Assembly: GCF_032854445.1 (NCBI RefSeq)
Contig: NC_088304.1
Coordinates: 2,792,001 to 2,852,000 of the forward strand
Source: Liolophura sinensis
Taxonomy: Eukaryota > Mollusca > Polyplacophora > Chitonida > Chitonidae
Reading direction: 5' to 3'
DNA: 60,000 nucleotides
Below the pieces are notes generated by a model. The model was given only the letters and a program-made list of their open reading frames with translations, made no database searches and was not told the origin of the DNA. The position numbers and the translations under genes were made by a program. Shown here piece by piece: positions 1-11,122 of this stretch. How positions within the stretch are numbered: position 1 is the stretch's first letter; each line of letters opens with the position of its first letter.

Positions 1-285
1 TCATGTATAATAGATGAAATGAGACAATGTTTTGATCGAAGAGGAAATCAGACAATGTTTTGATCGAAGAGGAAATCAGGCAATGGTTAGGTAGTAGAGG
101 AAACTAGACACTGTTTGGGTAGTAGAGTAACCATAAACTGTTTGAGTAGTACAGGGAACAAGACAATGTTTGGGTAGTAGAAAAAAAGAAAATGTTTGGG
201 TAGTTGGTGAAATAAGGAAATGTTTGGGTAATAAATGAAATGAGAAAAAATGTTTGTTTGTTAGTAGAAAAAATGGGGCAGTATT
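1..285. repeat. Degenerate tandem repeat, units of roughly 30 bp
   Basis: About nine to ten diverged units built around 'caatgtttgggtagtagag' follow one another from the window edge to about 285. The first two units, with 'tgttttgatcgaagaggaaa', are almost identical. The array probably continues left of the window. Short reading frames inside it are by-products of the periodicity. Confidence 0.75.
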
Positions 286-1927
286 TGAAAAAAGAAAACC
301 CAACGTTTGCTTTTGGACTTGACAAAGTTACTAGATCCTATGGTGAGCGGCTGCTAGAACTTACGTCAATAATTTTGAGCCCATTGGACACTCTTATCAT
401 GGTTTCTTAGAGATGGAATGGTATTTTCCCTTGTCCAAGACGAATGGCTCATAGAGCATCCAATTATTGTTTACCATGAAAAAATGAATACTGTTTACCG
501 TGAATAAAGACTTTTCACCCCATGCGACACTCGCTGTTAAGAACCAAAAGGATACATTTGACGTGTCACTTGCAGATAAACTTAGGTCAGCATAGTTTGA
601 GATCGGGTTTTGGGGTTTGTCTCGCAGGTCTAGTCAGGCTGGCATAGAGAACGTCACCAAGGGAGACAACACTGCACTCACAACGTCTAGGAACATCCAA
701 GTTTGATATATGTCAAGTAATACACAAGCTTGGTCCTCGGTAAAGCTATCTGCCGTATAATTCCAGCAGAAAACTGTCCAGTTTTTTTCCAGTTCAGGAA
801 CTTTGGCTGGGAAAGAACGCCTTTCCCAGTGTGTCCATACACTGTCTTCAAGAGGCGCGTTGATTTGGATGACGTTCATGTCGACTGCTTGGAAGATATC
901 CACATGAAATGCCTGGCTTTTCGTGAAACAGTATTTTGCACGAAATTTTGTTTGCATGGAAAGCATCTTCACGACACATCGTTATGTTTTCTTTTGCACT
1001 TCACAAAACACACTAAACGCAGCTGGCTGTTACACAAACCTCACAAACCTACTCGTCCATTCCAGCAGACGAAAACATTTTGGTATGCGAAAGCTTAAAT
1101 GCATTATGGAGAATTATAGATAAAATTCAACACATATGTGTAACATTCCAATACATCGAGTGAGACTGCGCACTTATATAACGTAATAAACAAGTGGTGA
1201 ACAAGGAGCATAGCAGCAATAAAGTGTTTCACAGCAGCTCTGGCTGTTCGAGAGAAGAGAGTTTATAGCTGAACAAGAGCTAGCATCCAGACTACACGGT
1301 GGGTCCCACAGGACCGACACAGGACAATTAGGGGGAGGTCGACTACAGTGGGGGGCATTAACTTAGAACCATAGATTTTCACACGGGGATCCGAGCGGAC
1401 TCATAGAAATCGCCATCCTGTAAAGAAACCACAAGGTATAGAAAAAAATAAGCACAGGGGAAAAATTGTGATGGACAAGAGAGGACTGAAGTTTGAAGGA
1501 TCAGGGATCCTCGGTAAAGAAGTAAAGGGAACATGAACAACGCGGGATGCAGTTTACGAAAAGGTTCCGCATTCGCGGTTGCTTATTTTAAAATAGTTAA
1601 ATCTGATCAGACTGACACTGGCTTCCATTGGCTAAATCTCATCGCAAAACCCACACCTAGAAGAGCCAGTCTTTCGTCTATATCTTAAAAATATAACTTA
1701 ACCGCGGCTTCAGTAACCCGTGTGATATGATATTATTGTGATCTCTCACAATGGCTCCAGGCCAATAATGATTCCAGGGCCACCGCAAATAATCCATGGT
1801 CAAGGGCGAAACAAAAATGATCACACACAAACTCGGAGAAGAACAAAGAGGTGGAAAGGAAATGCTACGTGGAACTATAAATTATGGAGAATGAGGATAA
1901 AGAGGGGCAATCAAACGGGTGGAGGAT
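286..1927. other. Intergenic, no supported gene
   Basis: Mostly unique sequence. Two overlapping opposite-strand frames lie at 634-972 (minus, 112 codons) and 730-1098 (plus, 122 codons). Neither has a recognisable domain and each could be the shadow of the other, so neither is called. The stretch 1100-1927 is downstream of the TRIM gene and may hold its 3' untranslated region; I saw no clear polyadenylation signal. Confidence 0.5.
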
Positions 1928-3535
1928 TCAAGGCGGAGAGGCGTTGCTGTTGTTGCTATCGGCGCTGTAGAAAGGTTCATCAATGCTACTGCTATAGGTG
2001 AGGATGGGCGCCGCAGTTTCGCTGGCATGGTAGGTTGTTGGGCGGACAGATACCTCGACCGGACGTTGCCTCTCGCGCCTGCGCCTGTGACGTCTGGCTA
2101 TGGCCGAATTGGGGTCAGGAGTCTCTTCCGGGGCGCCGTCTCTGGAAGGAGACTTTCTGAGTTGATTCGTGAGGCTATGCAGACTTCTTGAGCGAGTATT
2201 AACTGCTTTCTCGACGGTAGGCACAGACTCGGTTTCGATTGATTTGTCGTCATGTTTACCAGGGGCACAAAACGTGAAGGACACATCTGCGTTACCTTTT
2301 GAGGATCCGCTGGACTCCGTCTCCGTCTGAGTGGAGACGTTTGACGTGGGTCGCTGCGAGTCCCAGCAGCGGGTCTCGAACTTGTCTTGCCTCACACCGT
2401 CCACGAAGGAGACGGACCGGCCAGCTTTGCCTCGGGAGGAGGAACTATCGGCATCCTGTAACGTGCCCAATTGAAGACTGCCCGGGACGAAGACAACTTC
2501 TTTCGTGATGGAAGGCGGCAAGTCCTTCAGTTCTACCTCGTACAGGTGCGACAACTTCTCTTGCACCTGCTTTTTCAACAACAACAGTTCGATATCCTTC
2601 CCTTTGAGTACAAGCTCGGTCAGATTGCACGTACTCTTCAGACTGTCTAGATTGATCTGCATCTCTGGTCGCATCGTGATGTAGCTCATCATCTCGTCGC
2701 CGTACATTTTGTGCACCTCTTCGACCAATTGCTTCTCCTTGGCGCGAATCTCGGAGATGAACTCGATGGCAATGTCGCGTATCTTCTGTTCGGCTTGCTT
2801 GATCATCGTGTCCACTTTGCTGATCGTCGACAGTTGGCTGTCAAAAACCTGTATCTTGGATTTGCAATTGTCCAGAAGACACTGGATGCTTTCCTTGTAT
2901 TTGCAGACGGCTTCTGAAAACTGAGTAATCTCGTGGTCCTTATGCTCATTGAATGTGCATAGCACACAAATGCAGGTCTCACAAGGTTCGCAATAGAATC
3001 GTACCACCTCTTCTTGGTGCTCTTTACACTCAATGTCCTTTTCGATTTCGACGTCGAACAAACTGTGACCTTTTGTGACCTTGGTTTCCCTGTGGAGTTC
3101 CACGCATTGCTTGCACAGGAGTTTGCTACAGTCCAAACATTTCGACGAGGCCTCTCTGTGTTTGCGATTTACCAGCTTGCATATATCACAGAAGGGAAAC
3201 TTGGAAGGTTTCTGTCGTTGAACCATTTCGGAAAGACTTGACAACAGGAAGTTGTCGGGTAGTTTCTTGACGCCCCCTAGCGGCACCTGTGTGCGCTTCC
3301 GGCACAGAGGGCACGTGAACTCGCGATAATCGCTGTACTTTTTGTACGTGCATTCTGACATCACATGATTTTCAATACAGTTCTCACAGAACGTATGCAA
3401 GCAGTCCAGGGACTTTGGGCTAGTGAAGCCCTCGAGGCAGATTTTGCACGTCAGGAACTCGTCACTAATTTCCTGTGCCAATTTGTTCCCTCCTCCACTT
3501 TGCGAGGCATTGCTGGCCGAAGCCGCAGCCGACAT
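1928..3535 (-). CDS. TRIM family RING-type E3 ubiquitin ligase (RBCC, no C-terminal domain)
   Basis: A 535-residue protein in one uninterrupted coding exon. Domains in order: a C3HC4 RING (C30, C33, C45, H47, C50, C53, C75, C78), a B-box 1 type zinc finger (C116, C119, C133, C136, C141, C144, H148, H157), a B-box 2 (C170, H173, C182, C185, C190, C193, H198, H201), then a coiled coil over about residues 205-340. The last 170 residues are Ser/Thr-rich and look disordered, with a polybasic run (RRHRRRRERQR). There is no NHL, filamin or PRY-SPRY domain, so the closest architecture is the RBCC-only or TRIM56/TRIM45-like group; the paralogue is not resolvable by eye. From the family, it should transfer ubiquitin and dimerise through the coiled coil. 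The start is the first in-frame ATG, with A at -3. A good splice acceptor lies 58 bases upstream, so the 5' UTR is spliced. An unseen 3' exon adding a C-terminal domain cannot be fully excluded, but the frame ends in an ordinary stop. Confidence 0.93.
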   Translation of the reverse strand: MSAAASASNASQSGGGNKLAQEISDEFLTCKICLEGFTSPKSLDCLHTFCENCIENHVMSECTYKKYSDYREFTCPLCRKRTQVPLGGVKKLPDNFLLSSLSEMVQRQKPSKFPFCDICKLVNRKHREASSKCLDCSKLLCKQCVELHRETKVTKGHSLFDVEIEKDIECKEHQEEVVRFYCEPCETCICVLCTFNEHKDHEITQFSEAVCKYKESIQCLLDNCKSKIQVFDSQLSTISKVDTMIKQAEQKIRDIAIEFISEIRAKEKQLVEEVHKMYGDEMMSYITMRPEMQINLDSLKSTCNLTELVLKGKDIELLLLKKQVQEKLSHLYEVELKDLPPSITKEVVFVPGSLQLGTLQDADSSSSRGKAGRSVSFVDGVRQDKFETRCWDSQRPTSNVSTQTETESSGSSKGNADVSFTFCAPGKHDDKSIETESVPTVEKAVNTRSRSLHSLTNQLRKSPSRDGAPEETPDPNSAIARRHRRRRERQRPVEVSVRPTTYHASETAAPILTYSSSIDEPFYSADSNNSNASPP

Positions 3536-3593
3536 CTTGCTAAGATCAATGGCTGTGGTTAGGTAACGATCGCGATCGTACTTGCGTCGGTTC
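3536..3593 (-). other. 5' UTR part of the TRIM coding exon, with splice acceptor
   Basis: On the minus strand the sequence reads 'taacttcttcttctgtctag' followed by exon from 3593 down to the ATG at 3535. The pyrimidine tract plus CAG/TAG end is a strong acceptor, so an upstream noncoding exon is expected. Confidence 0.6.
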
Positions 3594-3599
3594 CTAGAC

Positions 3600-4220
3600 A
3601 GAAGAAGAAGTTACAAAAATGTTCGTTAACGATTTGAAATTTCACTGAAAGCTTCTCAAAACAAAACCTAACGTCCACAATTTTAAATCATATGATAGAA
3701 AAACATTTTTTGAGGTATTTAAAAAAGTTATTGAAGGACTCCATATAAAGAAAATGAGAATTCATATTATTTTCAACCGATTTAATGAATGTTGTTGATT
3801 TTAAAGCCGATAAAAGGCAAGAAACAACTCGTAGGAAGAGGTCAATACGCTGATTAACATGTAATCTTGACATGGTAATACTCATGCAAACATGCACCAT
3901 ACAACTTCATGCTGAAAAATGTCTTAGTCTGAGGATGAGAAGGTGATATATGATTGAATGAACAAATGACTGTCTCGAAATAAGATATTCAAGCCAAGGC
4001 ATGTTACTTGTTTTCAACTTCTCCAAAGAATATTTTACAGTTTCTTAAGTTTATTTTAATTTTCCTATAATAAAGTTTATTCTAGTTGACATCAACCTTA
4101 CTATAAAGTTAAAACTTTGTTAACGTTATTAGACATTAAGACACAAACGGAATTTCACGACAGTGACTTAAGGCTGGCTTGAGAGTACGTCTTTAATTAT
4201 ACTGTATTCCTGCATAAACC
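3600..4220. other. AT-rich non-coding, probably TRIM 5' intron
   Basis: No coding signal seen on either strand. If the candidate first exon near 5618 is real, this stretch is intron of the TRIM gene. Confidence 0.4.
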
Positions 4221-4346
4221 AGGATGTTGCTGGTGGACAAAGCATCTCCGCGGCCTGGTCTCTTCGCAATGTTTTAATGTGATTGTATGTTAAATTTAAT
4301 GACAACACAGCATTTTGATTTCTTGACCAGTGATGTCTAATCAATT
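4221..4346 (+). repeat. Dispersed repeat family R, copy A
   Basis: Shares an ordered set of segments with 37908-38038 and 48338-48474: 'gctggtggac(t)aag', 'ggcctggtc', 'ttttaatgtgattgtatgtt', 'gacaacac' and the end 'gtctaatcaa'. Orientation is given relative to the other two copies. No coding capacity and no terminal inverted repeats were seen. Confidence 0.6.
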
Positions 4347-4575
4347 GCAAGTAACATAAATGAACTTTTTTAACCTAATTCTGCTTAAGTCATGGCGCTA
4401 AGGGGCGTGTAAATTGCTACTATCTATGCATTTACACGAATGGTTAGAATAAAAACAGGCTGAGGTAAACCGACCAACAGGCTGTATTTCACCGGTTACG
4501 TGTGACTTTTTCCCAACTATCACACTGTCGTCGCTGCCCTGGTTTGCTCTCTATGCGGTACGTCTTTAATTATAT
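4330..4575 (+). repeat. Local direct duplication, left copy
   Basis: Matches 4735-5170 in order: 'acctaattctg(c/t)ttaag', 'catggcgctaaggggcgtg', 'tatttcaccggtta', 'tatcacactgtcg', 'acgtctttaattata'. It begins inside the end of repeat family R. Confidence 0.65.
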
Positions 4576-4734
4576 TAAAGTTTCGTAACTTACAGCCGTG
4601 TCGTTTGTGTTTGATGTGCAATGAATCTTTATTGATAGAGCCGTTTTCTTTACTATAATGATCAGCCCGACATTGACACGTTACCCTGTAGCTATGGCTT
4701 ACAGTGAGATTGTCTTTGAGTACGTCTACACCAG

Positions 4735-5170
4735 TGACTTCTAATAAATTGCAATTAACATTACAGCATATTTTTACCTAATTCTGTTTAAGCCATGGTG
4801 CTAGAGGGCGTGCTATGTGCTACTATTCAAGCATTTACCAGAGTACCCTAATTACTAGTGTTGAAACTAGAATATTACTTTTATTTACCAGCCTTTCGAA
4901 ATAGTAAAGATATGAGTATATTGTGCATTAGATGGTTTAATCATGAAAAAAAGAAACAATATTCCTGCTAGAATTACATATATATTGGCTACATGACCAG
5001 ACCAGGCGTTCCAAATTTTAGAAGAAATAGCATAGTTAGAATGAAACCCAAACTGAAGTAAACTAACAAGAGGCCGTATTTCACCGGTTAAGTGTGACCA
5101 TTTGCCATCTATCACACTGTCGCCACTGCCCTGTTTTACTCTCTCTACGTCTTTGAATTATATAGAACAG
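4735..5170 (+). repeat. Local direct duplication, right copy with about 180 bp of extra sequence
   Basis: Second copy of 4330-4575. Between 'gcatttacc' (about 4850) and 'gttagaatgaaac' (about 5035) there are about 180 bases absent from the left copy. I saw no terminal inverted repeat or clear target duplication on the extra segment, so insertion here or deletion in the left copy are both possible. Confidence 0.6.
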
Positions 5171-6442
5171 TAAGTGTTGTTGAAAGGACGTCATGACTGA
5201 AGTACTATTCTTGGACTGCTTTGCCAAAGCCAGTTGTTTGACAATTTATTTGCCTAAATCGAGTGAGATTTTGGCAAAAATGTACGCAACACCACCAGAC
5301 TCGTGCCGGCATTTTTCATCATCATCCAAAGTATACAAACAAAGAGTTTGGGGTTGTTTGTTTAACATCTTATAGCGACGATTGCTTTCTGTTCAATCTT
5401 TCACCTCTACTGGCAACCGCCATTTTGAAGCCGGTAAAGTGCACACTGTGGTCTAGATCATTCTAAACAGCAACTCTAGCCGAGAAGTCAACATGCTGAC
5501 TACAAGTGCTGCTTAGAACCGTTCGCAACTCGCTCAAAGTCAACAAAACCCAAGAACAATCTACTCTCAAAACGTACAGAATTCCCGAATAACCCGGAAG
5601 AAAAAAAATCGCCATACCTTTCGGACCTCAAGCGGTCAGCGTGCCCGTCGTAAAATGCTGAGCGAGCCTTCTCGCTGAATATTACAGGGTATATAGGTAT
5701 AGGACTATAGTGCGAAAGTTCTAACCGGAGTTATTTTTAGCGGGTAACGGAAAGGGTAGCGCTTCCTGGCTTGTCAGACTATGGCTCCCTTTATGTGTAA
5801 TGTTTCATATATTCAGACAGATGTACGTAGGTTTGTCTGCGTGGCTCTAGGATGGTGGAAGTATGGAGACTTGGTTAAAACCTTGATGTTAACAAAGGCC
5901 ACATTCTGGTAATTGGACGGGCGTTAGGTAGAGATAGGGCGACCGAGATAACGGCGAGCGTGGCAACGTTCACCGTTATTTGTGCCCTGATATAACTTGG
6001 TTGGCCTTTACAAAACGACGGTTTTGGCTTATATTTAGTGAGTGGATTCCGGTGGAATTTTCCAGAATAAATGCCCAAAAATGTATTACAGAGGAAATCT
6101 CACTGCCAAAATGTTAATAAGAAAGAATTACAAAATTGGCGAAAATGAATTCTATTCGTGCATTCAGTAATATTGATTTTTATGTCTAGAATGGCGGAGA
6201 AAGTATGTTAACACTAACGAAGGAACTGTCTGTTTCACTGATTGAAGGAAATAGCTGATACACAAATCGTTAATGAAAAATAACACAAAAAAGGAAGGAA
6301 ATAAGCTAGCATTCGTGAGTTCGGTTACTGCTATACTGTACCATTAAGTAATGTACAGACATTCTTGTGTAAAGTGACCCTGAAAGGTTACGGACACGAG
6401 CAAATCAACTGTTTGTCTTACTTATATTGATGGAAGAAAGAA
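5171..6442. other. Intergenic, no gene seen
   Basis: Apart from the candidate promoter at 5618-5700 I found no coding frame, RNA gene or repeat I could support. Confidence 0.4.
5618..5700 (-). promoter_or_regulatory. Candidate promoter and first noncoding exon of the TRIM gene
   Basis: On the minus strand a TATA-like CTATATACC (about 5689-5697) is followed by a short CpG-containing stretch. This ends in a donor-like CGAAAG|gtatgg at 5618/5617. Joined to the acceptor at 3593, it would give a 2-kb 5' UTR intron. A CCGCCATTTT (YY1-like) site lies nearby at about 5418. This is inference from motifs only. Confidence 0.25.
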
Positions 6443-7294
6443 TTGACGCACCGATTCACTGGTAAATCAACGATCAATACAGCTGGTTAACTTTCTGCTC
6501 ATGAAAATCGCTAATGGACTCATTCCCTGATTCATCATCAAAGTAACTGACGGACTGATTTACTGGTAAATCAACGATCAGTACAGCTGGTTAACTTGCT
6601 GCTCATGAAAATCGCTGATGGACTCATTCCCTGATTCATCATCAAAGTAACTGACGGACTGATTTACTGGTAAATCAACGATCAATACAGCTGGTTAACT
6701 TTCTGCTCATGAAAATCGCTAATGGACTCATTCCCTGATTCATCATCAAAGTAACTGACGGACTGATTTACTGGTAAATCAACGATCAGTACAGCTGGTT
6801 AACTTGCTGCTCATGAAAATCGCTGATGGACTCATTCCCTGATTCATCATCAAAGTAACTGACGGACTGATTTACTGGTAAATCAACGATCAATACAGCT
6901 GGTTAACTTTCTGCTCATGAAAATCGCTGATGGACTCATTCCCTGATTCATCATCAAAGTAACTGACGGACTGATTTACTGGTAAATCAACGATCAATAC
7001 AGCTGGTTAACTTTCTGCTCATGAAAATCGCTGATGGACTCATTCCCTGATTCATCATCAAAGTAACTGACGGACTGATTTACTGGTAAATCAACGATCA
7101 GTACAGCTGGTTAACTTGCTGCTCATGGAAATCACTGATGGACTCATTCTCTGATTCATCATCAAAGTAATTGACGGACTGATTTACTGGTAAATCAACG
7201 ATCAATACAGCTGGTTAACTTTCTGCTCATGGAAATCGCTGATGGACTCATTCCCTGATTCATCATCAAAGTAACTGACGGACTGATTTACTGA
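6443..7294. repeat. 104-bp tandem satellite, about 8 units
   Basis: Units start at 'tgacggactgatttactggt' and recur every 104 bases (for example 6548 and 6652). Units differ at a few positions ('atcaatacag...tttctgctc' against 'atcagtacag...cttgctgctc'). The first four units alternate between the two types, pointing to a 208-bp higher-order unit. Period 104 is not a multiple of 3 and no frame stays open. Confidence 0.92.
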
Positions 7295-8772
7295 TTGCTA
7301 TGAGGAATCGGGGATTCTTCTATTTATATTGATCAGCGGAGTTTTGTAACTTCTATCAACATCCGTAAACAATCTCTAAAAAACAATAACTATTATCGAA
7401 ATGAGGTATTCTGATCTACACACGTATGTCACAACAAAATCATAAAGCTTTGTAGCGTGAACGCCCTACATCTGTTATCGGCAATAATATCTAAGTTTTA
7501 ACTGACAGCTGTTTTGGTGTGGTTGTGATGAGGAATACGTTCTCTTTCGTCTGCATGGCCCTGCTATTTCAGCTACTTTTTCCAATAGAATGCATAGAAT
7601 ACAAACTGATATTTACAGGATTTGAAACGACGCTTAGCCATATTTATGGAATGTCCCCATGACAGATACTAATGTCATCCTATCTGCATGAGCTTCGTTA
7701 TTAATATTATATTTGCTTTTCATTATCATCATTTACAAGGTGCTATAAATACTTATTTACATTTTTCTCCCGACCGAGTGTAAAAGTTTCATTTGGTTTA
7801 GAAGTTCAGTGCCGAAAATGTAAACAGGCTATTTGTGTTGTCAATTTACATGTTGTAAGGTGCATGGAACTGGTTCTAGCTGAAACCTCTTAAAATAGGA
7901 GCCTCTTAAAAACAGCGAAAATGTTAACCACAGTGAATGAGGTCGCAACATGATGTTAGCTTTGAGAGGCAATGCGCCATGCCTACTATAGCACGAACAG
8001 CGAAGGGAGCATCAGATAAGTAGGCTGCTAGATTTAGATTTGTTGCCAGCCAAACAAACACTGTCTCATTTTTACACAAAACTTTTGCGCAGAAGAACAG
8101 AAGGTAGACTTCTAATGCAAAAAGCAGCACAGTTACGTCCTTCTGTGCAACTTGTAAACACATGAAAAACTTCAAAGCAGAAGCGATGATGGTTGAAATC
8201 CAAGCGGGTGAATGTCGCCAAAGGCTATACAGAACATGTGAGTTTGTGAACAAGTAAATAAAATAATAAAACACGAAATAATACAACGCCTTGCTGAATG
8301 CCAACTATGTTAAAATGAATATGTTTGCAGAAACTTATACACCGGTACTCCCATATGTAACTTACCGTCTTGGCAAGGGAATCTTGGCAAGTTTATAATT
8401 AGTATAACATGGAGTGGTACAAATAACAAAACTATTCACAAATAAAATAATTTAAAAATTGTCCTTTTAAATCAAGGGCAAGAATATAAACTTTTTATCA
8501 TAGGCTAAGCATGAAGAATAAACCAAATGCAATCTAAATGATGCAGTGTTTTACTGAGTATCAAAATGATCAATAGTAAATAATAATGATAAATTATAAA
8601 TCAGTTCCCTGAAATGTCATCAGGGCGAAAACACAACAGACTCCCAGTATGTTATATGTATATTACTATGAAAGAGATATTTACTAGAAAAAAAATCTCA
8701 AATTATCTCCAGGATTGTAAGATTAAATGATAGATCGAGTGAACATTTCGGTATTTTTAGCACTCAAATACA
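7295..8772. other. Intergenic, no gene seen
   Basis: AT-rich. A 126-codon minus-strand frame at 7924-8304 is hydrophobic and composition-driven, with no family resemblance. Nothing else is supported. Confidence 0.4.
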
Positions 8773-9014
8773 CCTGCGCGCTAGCGCAGCGTAATGACCC
8801 AGATGTCTCTCACCAATGCAGTCGCTGTGAGTTCGTCTAGCTCATATTGACTTCCTCTCCGACTGTAAATGGGAACGTCTGCTAGCAACCTGCGGATGGT
8901 CGTGGGTTTCCCCCAGGCTCTGAACTGTTTCCTCCCACCATAATGCTGGCCGCCATCGGATTAGTGAAATATTTTTGAGTACGGCGTAAAACACCAATCA
9001 TATAAATAAATAAA
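8773..9014 (+). mobile_element. SINE, family A, 5'-truncated, with 9-bp target-site duplication
   Basis: Starts at 'gcgcgctagcgcagcg', contains the B-box-like 'gtgagttcg', the core 'cctgcggatggtcgtgggtt', and ends 'gagtacggcgtaaaacacca' plus an (AATA)n tail. The 9-mer TCAAATACA flanks it at 8764-8772 and 9015-9023. Confidence 0.88.
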
Positions 9015-9339
9015 TCAAATACAACTAAATCGTCCCTAAATATGTCTGAAATCGTTAACAGTGTCCCTGTTAATTACCACTGTCAAATTTTGTCCACTAA
9101 GCCATATTTTATATTTTATCTTAAAAGTCTTAACATGAGTAGATTATTATCAAAATACAACATATGTATATATACGTCTCAGAAAACATTTGTTTTCCAA
9201 AATTTGTTTTCCAAACGTTTTCCATGTTTGTAGACTACCGTTAAATTACGCAGATGCACTAGGCTGCATATATAGTGTAAATACGTGCAGTGTATTGTTA
9301 GAGAATGGCTACATTTACTACCTTAATAATCATTCCATC

Positions 9340-9960
9340 TATAGTCCCAACCAAGACCTGAAAAGGGTAAAAACTAAGACCAAATTATCACCACACCTAA
9401 GTCCCATCGTGTACAGATTGTTCTGAAAACGGTACAACTAAGACCCAAATTGTCACCACACCTTAGTCCCATCGTGTATCGGTTATTCTGAAAAAAGTAC
9501 AACTAAGACCCAAATTGTCACCACACCTTAGTCCCCCCGCGCATAGGCTATTCTAAAAACGGTACAACTAAGACCCAAATTGTCTCAACACCTTAACCCC
9601 AACGTGTATCGGTTATTCTGAAAACAATACAACTAAGGCCCAAATTGTCTCCACACCTTAATCCCAACGTGTATCGGCTATTCTGAAAACGGCACAACTA
9701 AGACCCAAATTGTCTCCACACCTTAGTCCCAACATGTTTCGGTTATTCTGAAAATGGCACAACTAAGATCTAAATTGTCACCACACCTTAGTCCCAACAT
9801 GTATCGGTTATTCTGAAAATGGCACAAATAAGATCTAAATTGTCACCACACCTTAGTCCCAACATGTATCGGTTATTCTGAAAATGGCACAACTAAGATC
9901 TACATTGTCACCTCACCTTAGCCCCAACGTGTAAAGATGAGTCTGAAAAGGTACAACTAA
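9340..9960. repeat. 65-bp tandem repeat, about 9-10 units
   Basis: Units carry 'ggttattctgaaaacggtac', 'aactaagacccaaattgtca' and 'ccacaccttagtcccaacgt' and recur every 65 bases (9421, 9486 and so on). Strongly diverged units continue to about 10160. Near 10000 there is a local triplication of 'taagcatgtg'. Confidence 0.85.
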
Positions 9961-10160
9961 GACCTAAATTACCATTACACCTATAATCCCAGCATGTGTA
10001 AGCATGTGTAAGCATGTTGTCAGGATTTTCGATTACAAACGTAATAATCATTACACCTGTAGTCCCAGCCCGTGTAGTCATGTTGCCAGGGCACTTGCTG
10101 TCTAATAATTACCATCATATAGTCCCAACGTGTGTAGGTTATTCTCATAAGGTCCACTTA

Positions 10161-10836
10161 TTGCCTAAATGATCAACACATACATAGTCTCAATTTGTGT
10201 AGGTAATTGTTAAATGGTGCTTGTATCACGGAAACTACTCTCAGACCTATATTCTGAACGACTGTAAGTTTTGTGTGAAAAGTTACATTTATGACCTAAA
10301 TTACCGTATCACCTATAAAAAATAGTACACTATATAGTTTGTTATTGACAGCAATGCATTCTAAAACATTCAACTGGATTCTGTATTGCTAGGCCTATGT
10401 GTTGCATAAGGTCAATGGCTATGAGCTATGGTCTGCCTTAGTTTTAATGACGCTAGTCTACATTCAAATCCACGTTGTACATATATCAATGTCTGAACAA
10501 GATTCCAACACAGTTTACGCCTGGTGTAAAGCCTCCTGCTACGCATCAACGCTACATGGGCTGTTCAAAGATTTCACAGGCAGCTCAGATGAATAAATTA
10601 CGATTCCAATGAGTGCCTAACTTCCATTTTCATGCTTTTACACACAAGCTATTATTTAAAGTTCCATGTTTTTAAAACAAACAGATATCATTACTACACT
10701 ATTTCATTTTTACTGCTTTTTGAAGTCTTCATCTTAAGTTTGAAAGAAATATTTAACCATTTTTGTTTTCAAAATTTCTGTAAAAAAGTGTTTAAAAACC
10801 CACTGAAATGTAATTTGGTTTAGTATTTTCCTGCCC
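10161..10836. other. AT-rich non-coding
   Basis: No gene is supported. If the exon at 10841-11094 is real, this is the start of its following intron on the minus strand. Confidence 0.35.
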
Positions 10837-10840
10837 TCAC

Positions 10841-11094
10841 CACTCTCCGGATAACCTGGGCTGATATTCCGGTATATCCCGCGGAAGATGGAGCGATCTT
10901 CTGTACCCGGGACTCTGATACTCGGAATTCCGATGTGAAGTACTTTCTCCCTCCTCACCGGACGACCCTTCCTCCACGAAGTAATACTCGTCGTCCGGAT
11001 GGCTTTTATCGCTGTCGTACTCGTCGTCGTTGCTTTGATAGAGTCCCACGTTGCCACGGTAACGCCCTGTCTCCGGATCAAATCGGTACGCCAT
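10841..11094 (-). CDS. Probable first coding exon of an unrecognised acidic protein
   Basis: The frame begins MAYRFDPETGRYRGNVG with an AAGATGG start context and runs about 84 codons. The middle is very acidic and Tyr/Ser-rich (NDDEYDSD, DDEYYFVEEGSSGEEGE) and looks disordered. The local GC and CpG content stands out from the AT-rich surroundings. At 10841/10840 the sequence reads GAGAGTG|gtgagg, a good donor, so the in-frame stop two bases later is probably intronic. A strong acceptor ('cttgtgctgtag') precedes 11122, so the 5' UTR is likely spliced. Downstream exons should lie at lower coordinates; I could not identify them. I do not recognise the family. The alternative is a chance open frame. 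Confidence 0.38.
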
Positions 11095-11122
11095 CTTGGT
11101 TTGGGAGTACCATTTTCACTCC

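Noticed and set aside
634-1098. Opposed frames of 112 (minus) and 122 (plus) codons
   Set aside because: Mutual shadows without recognisable domains. The minus one looks slightly more protein-like, but I cannot support it.
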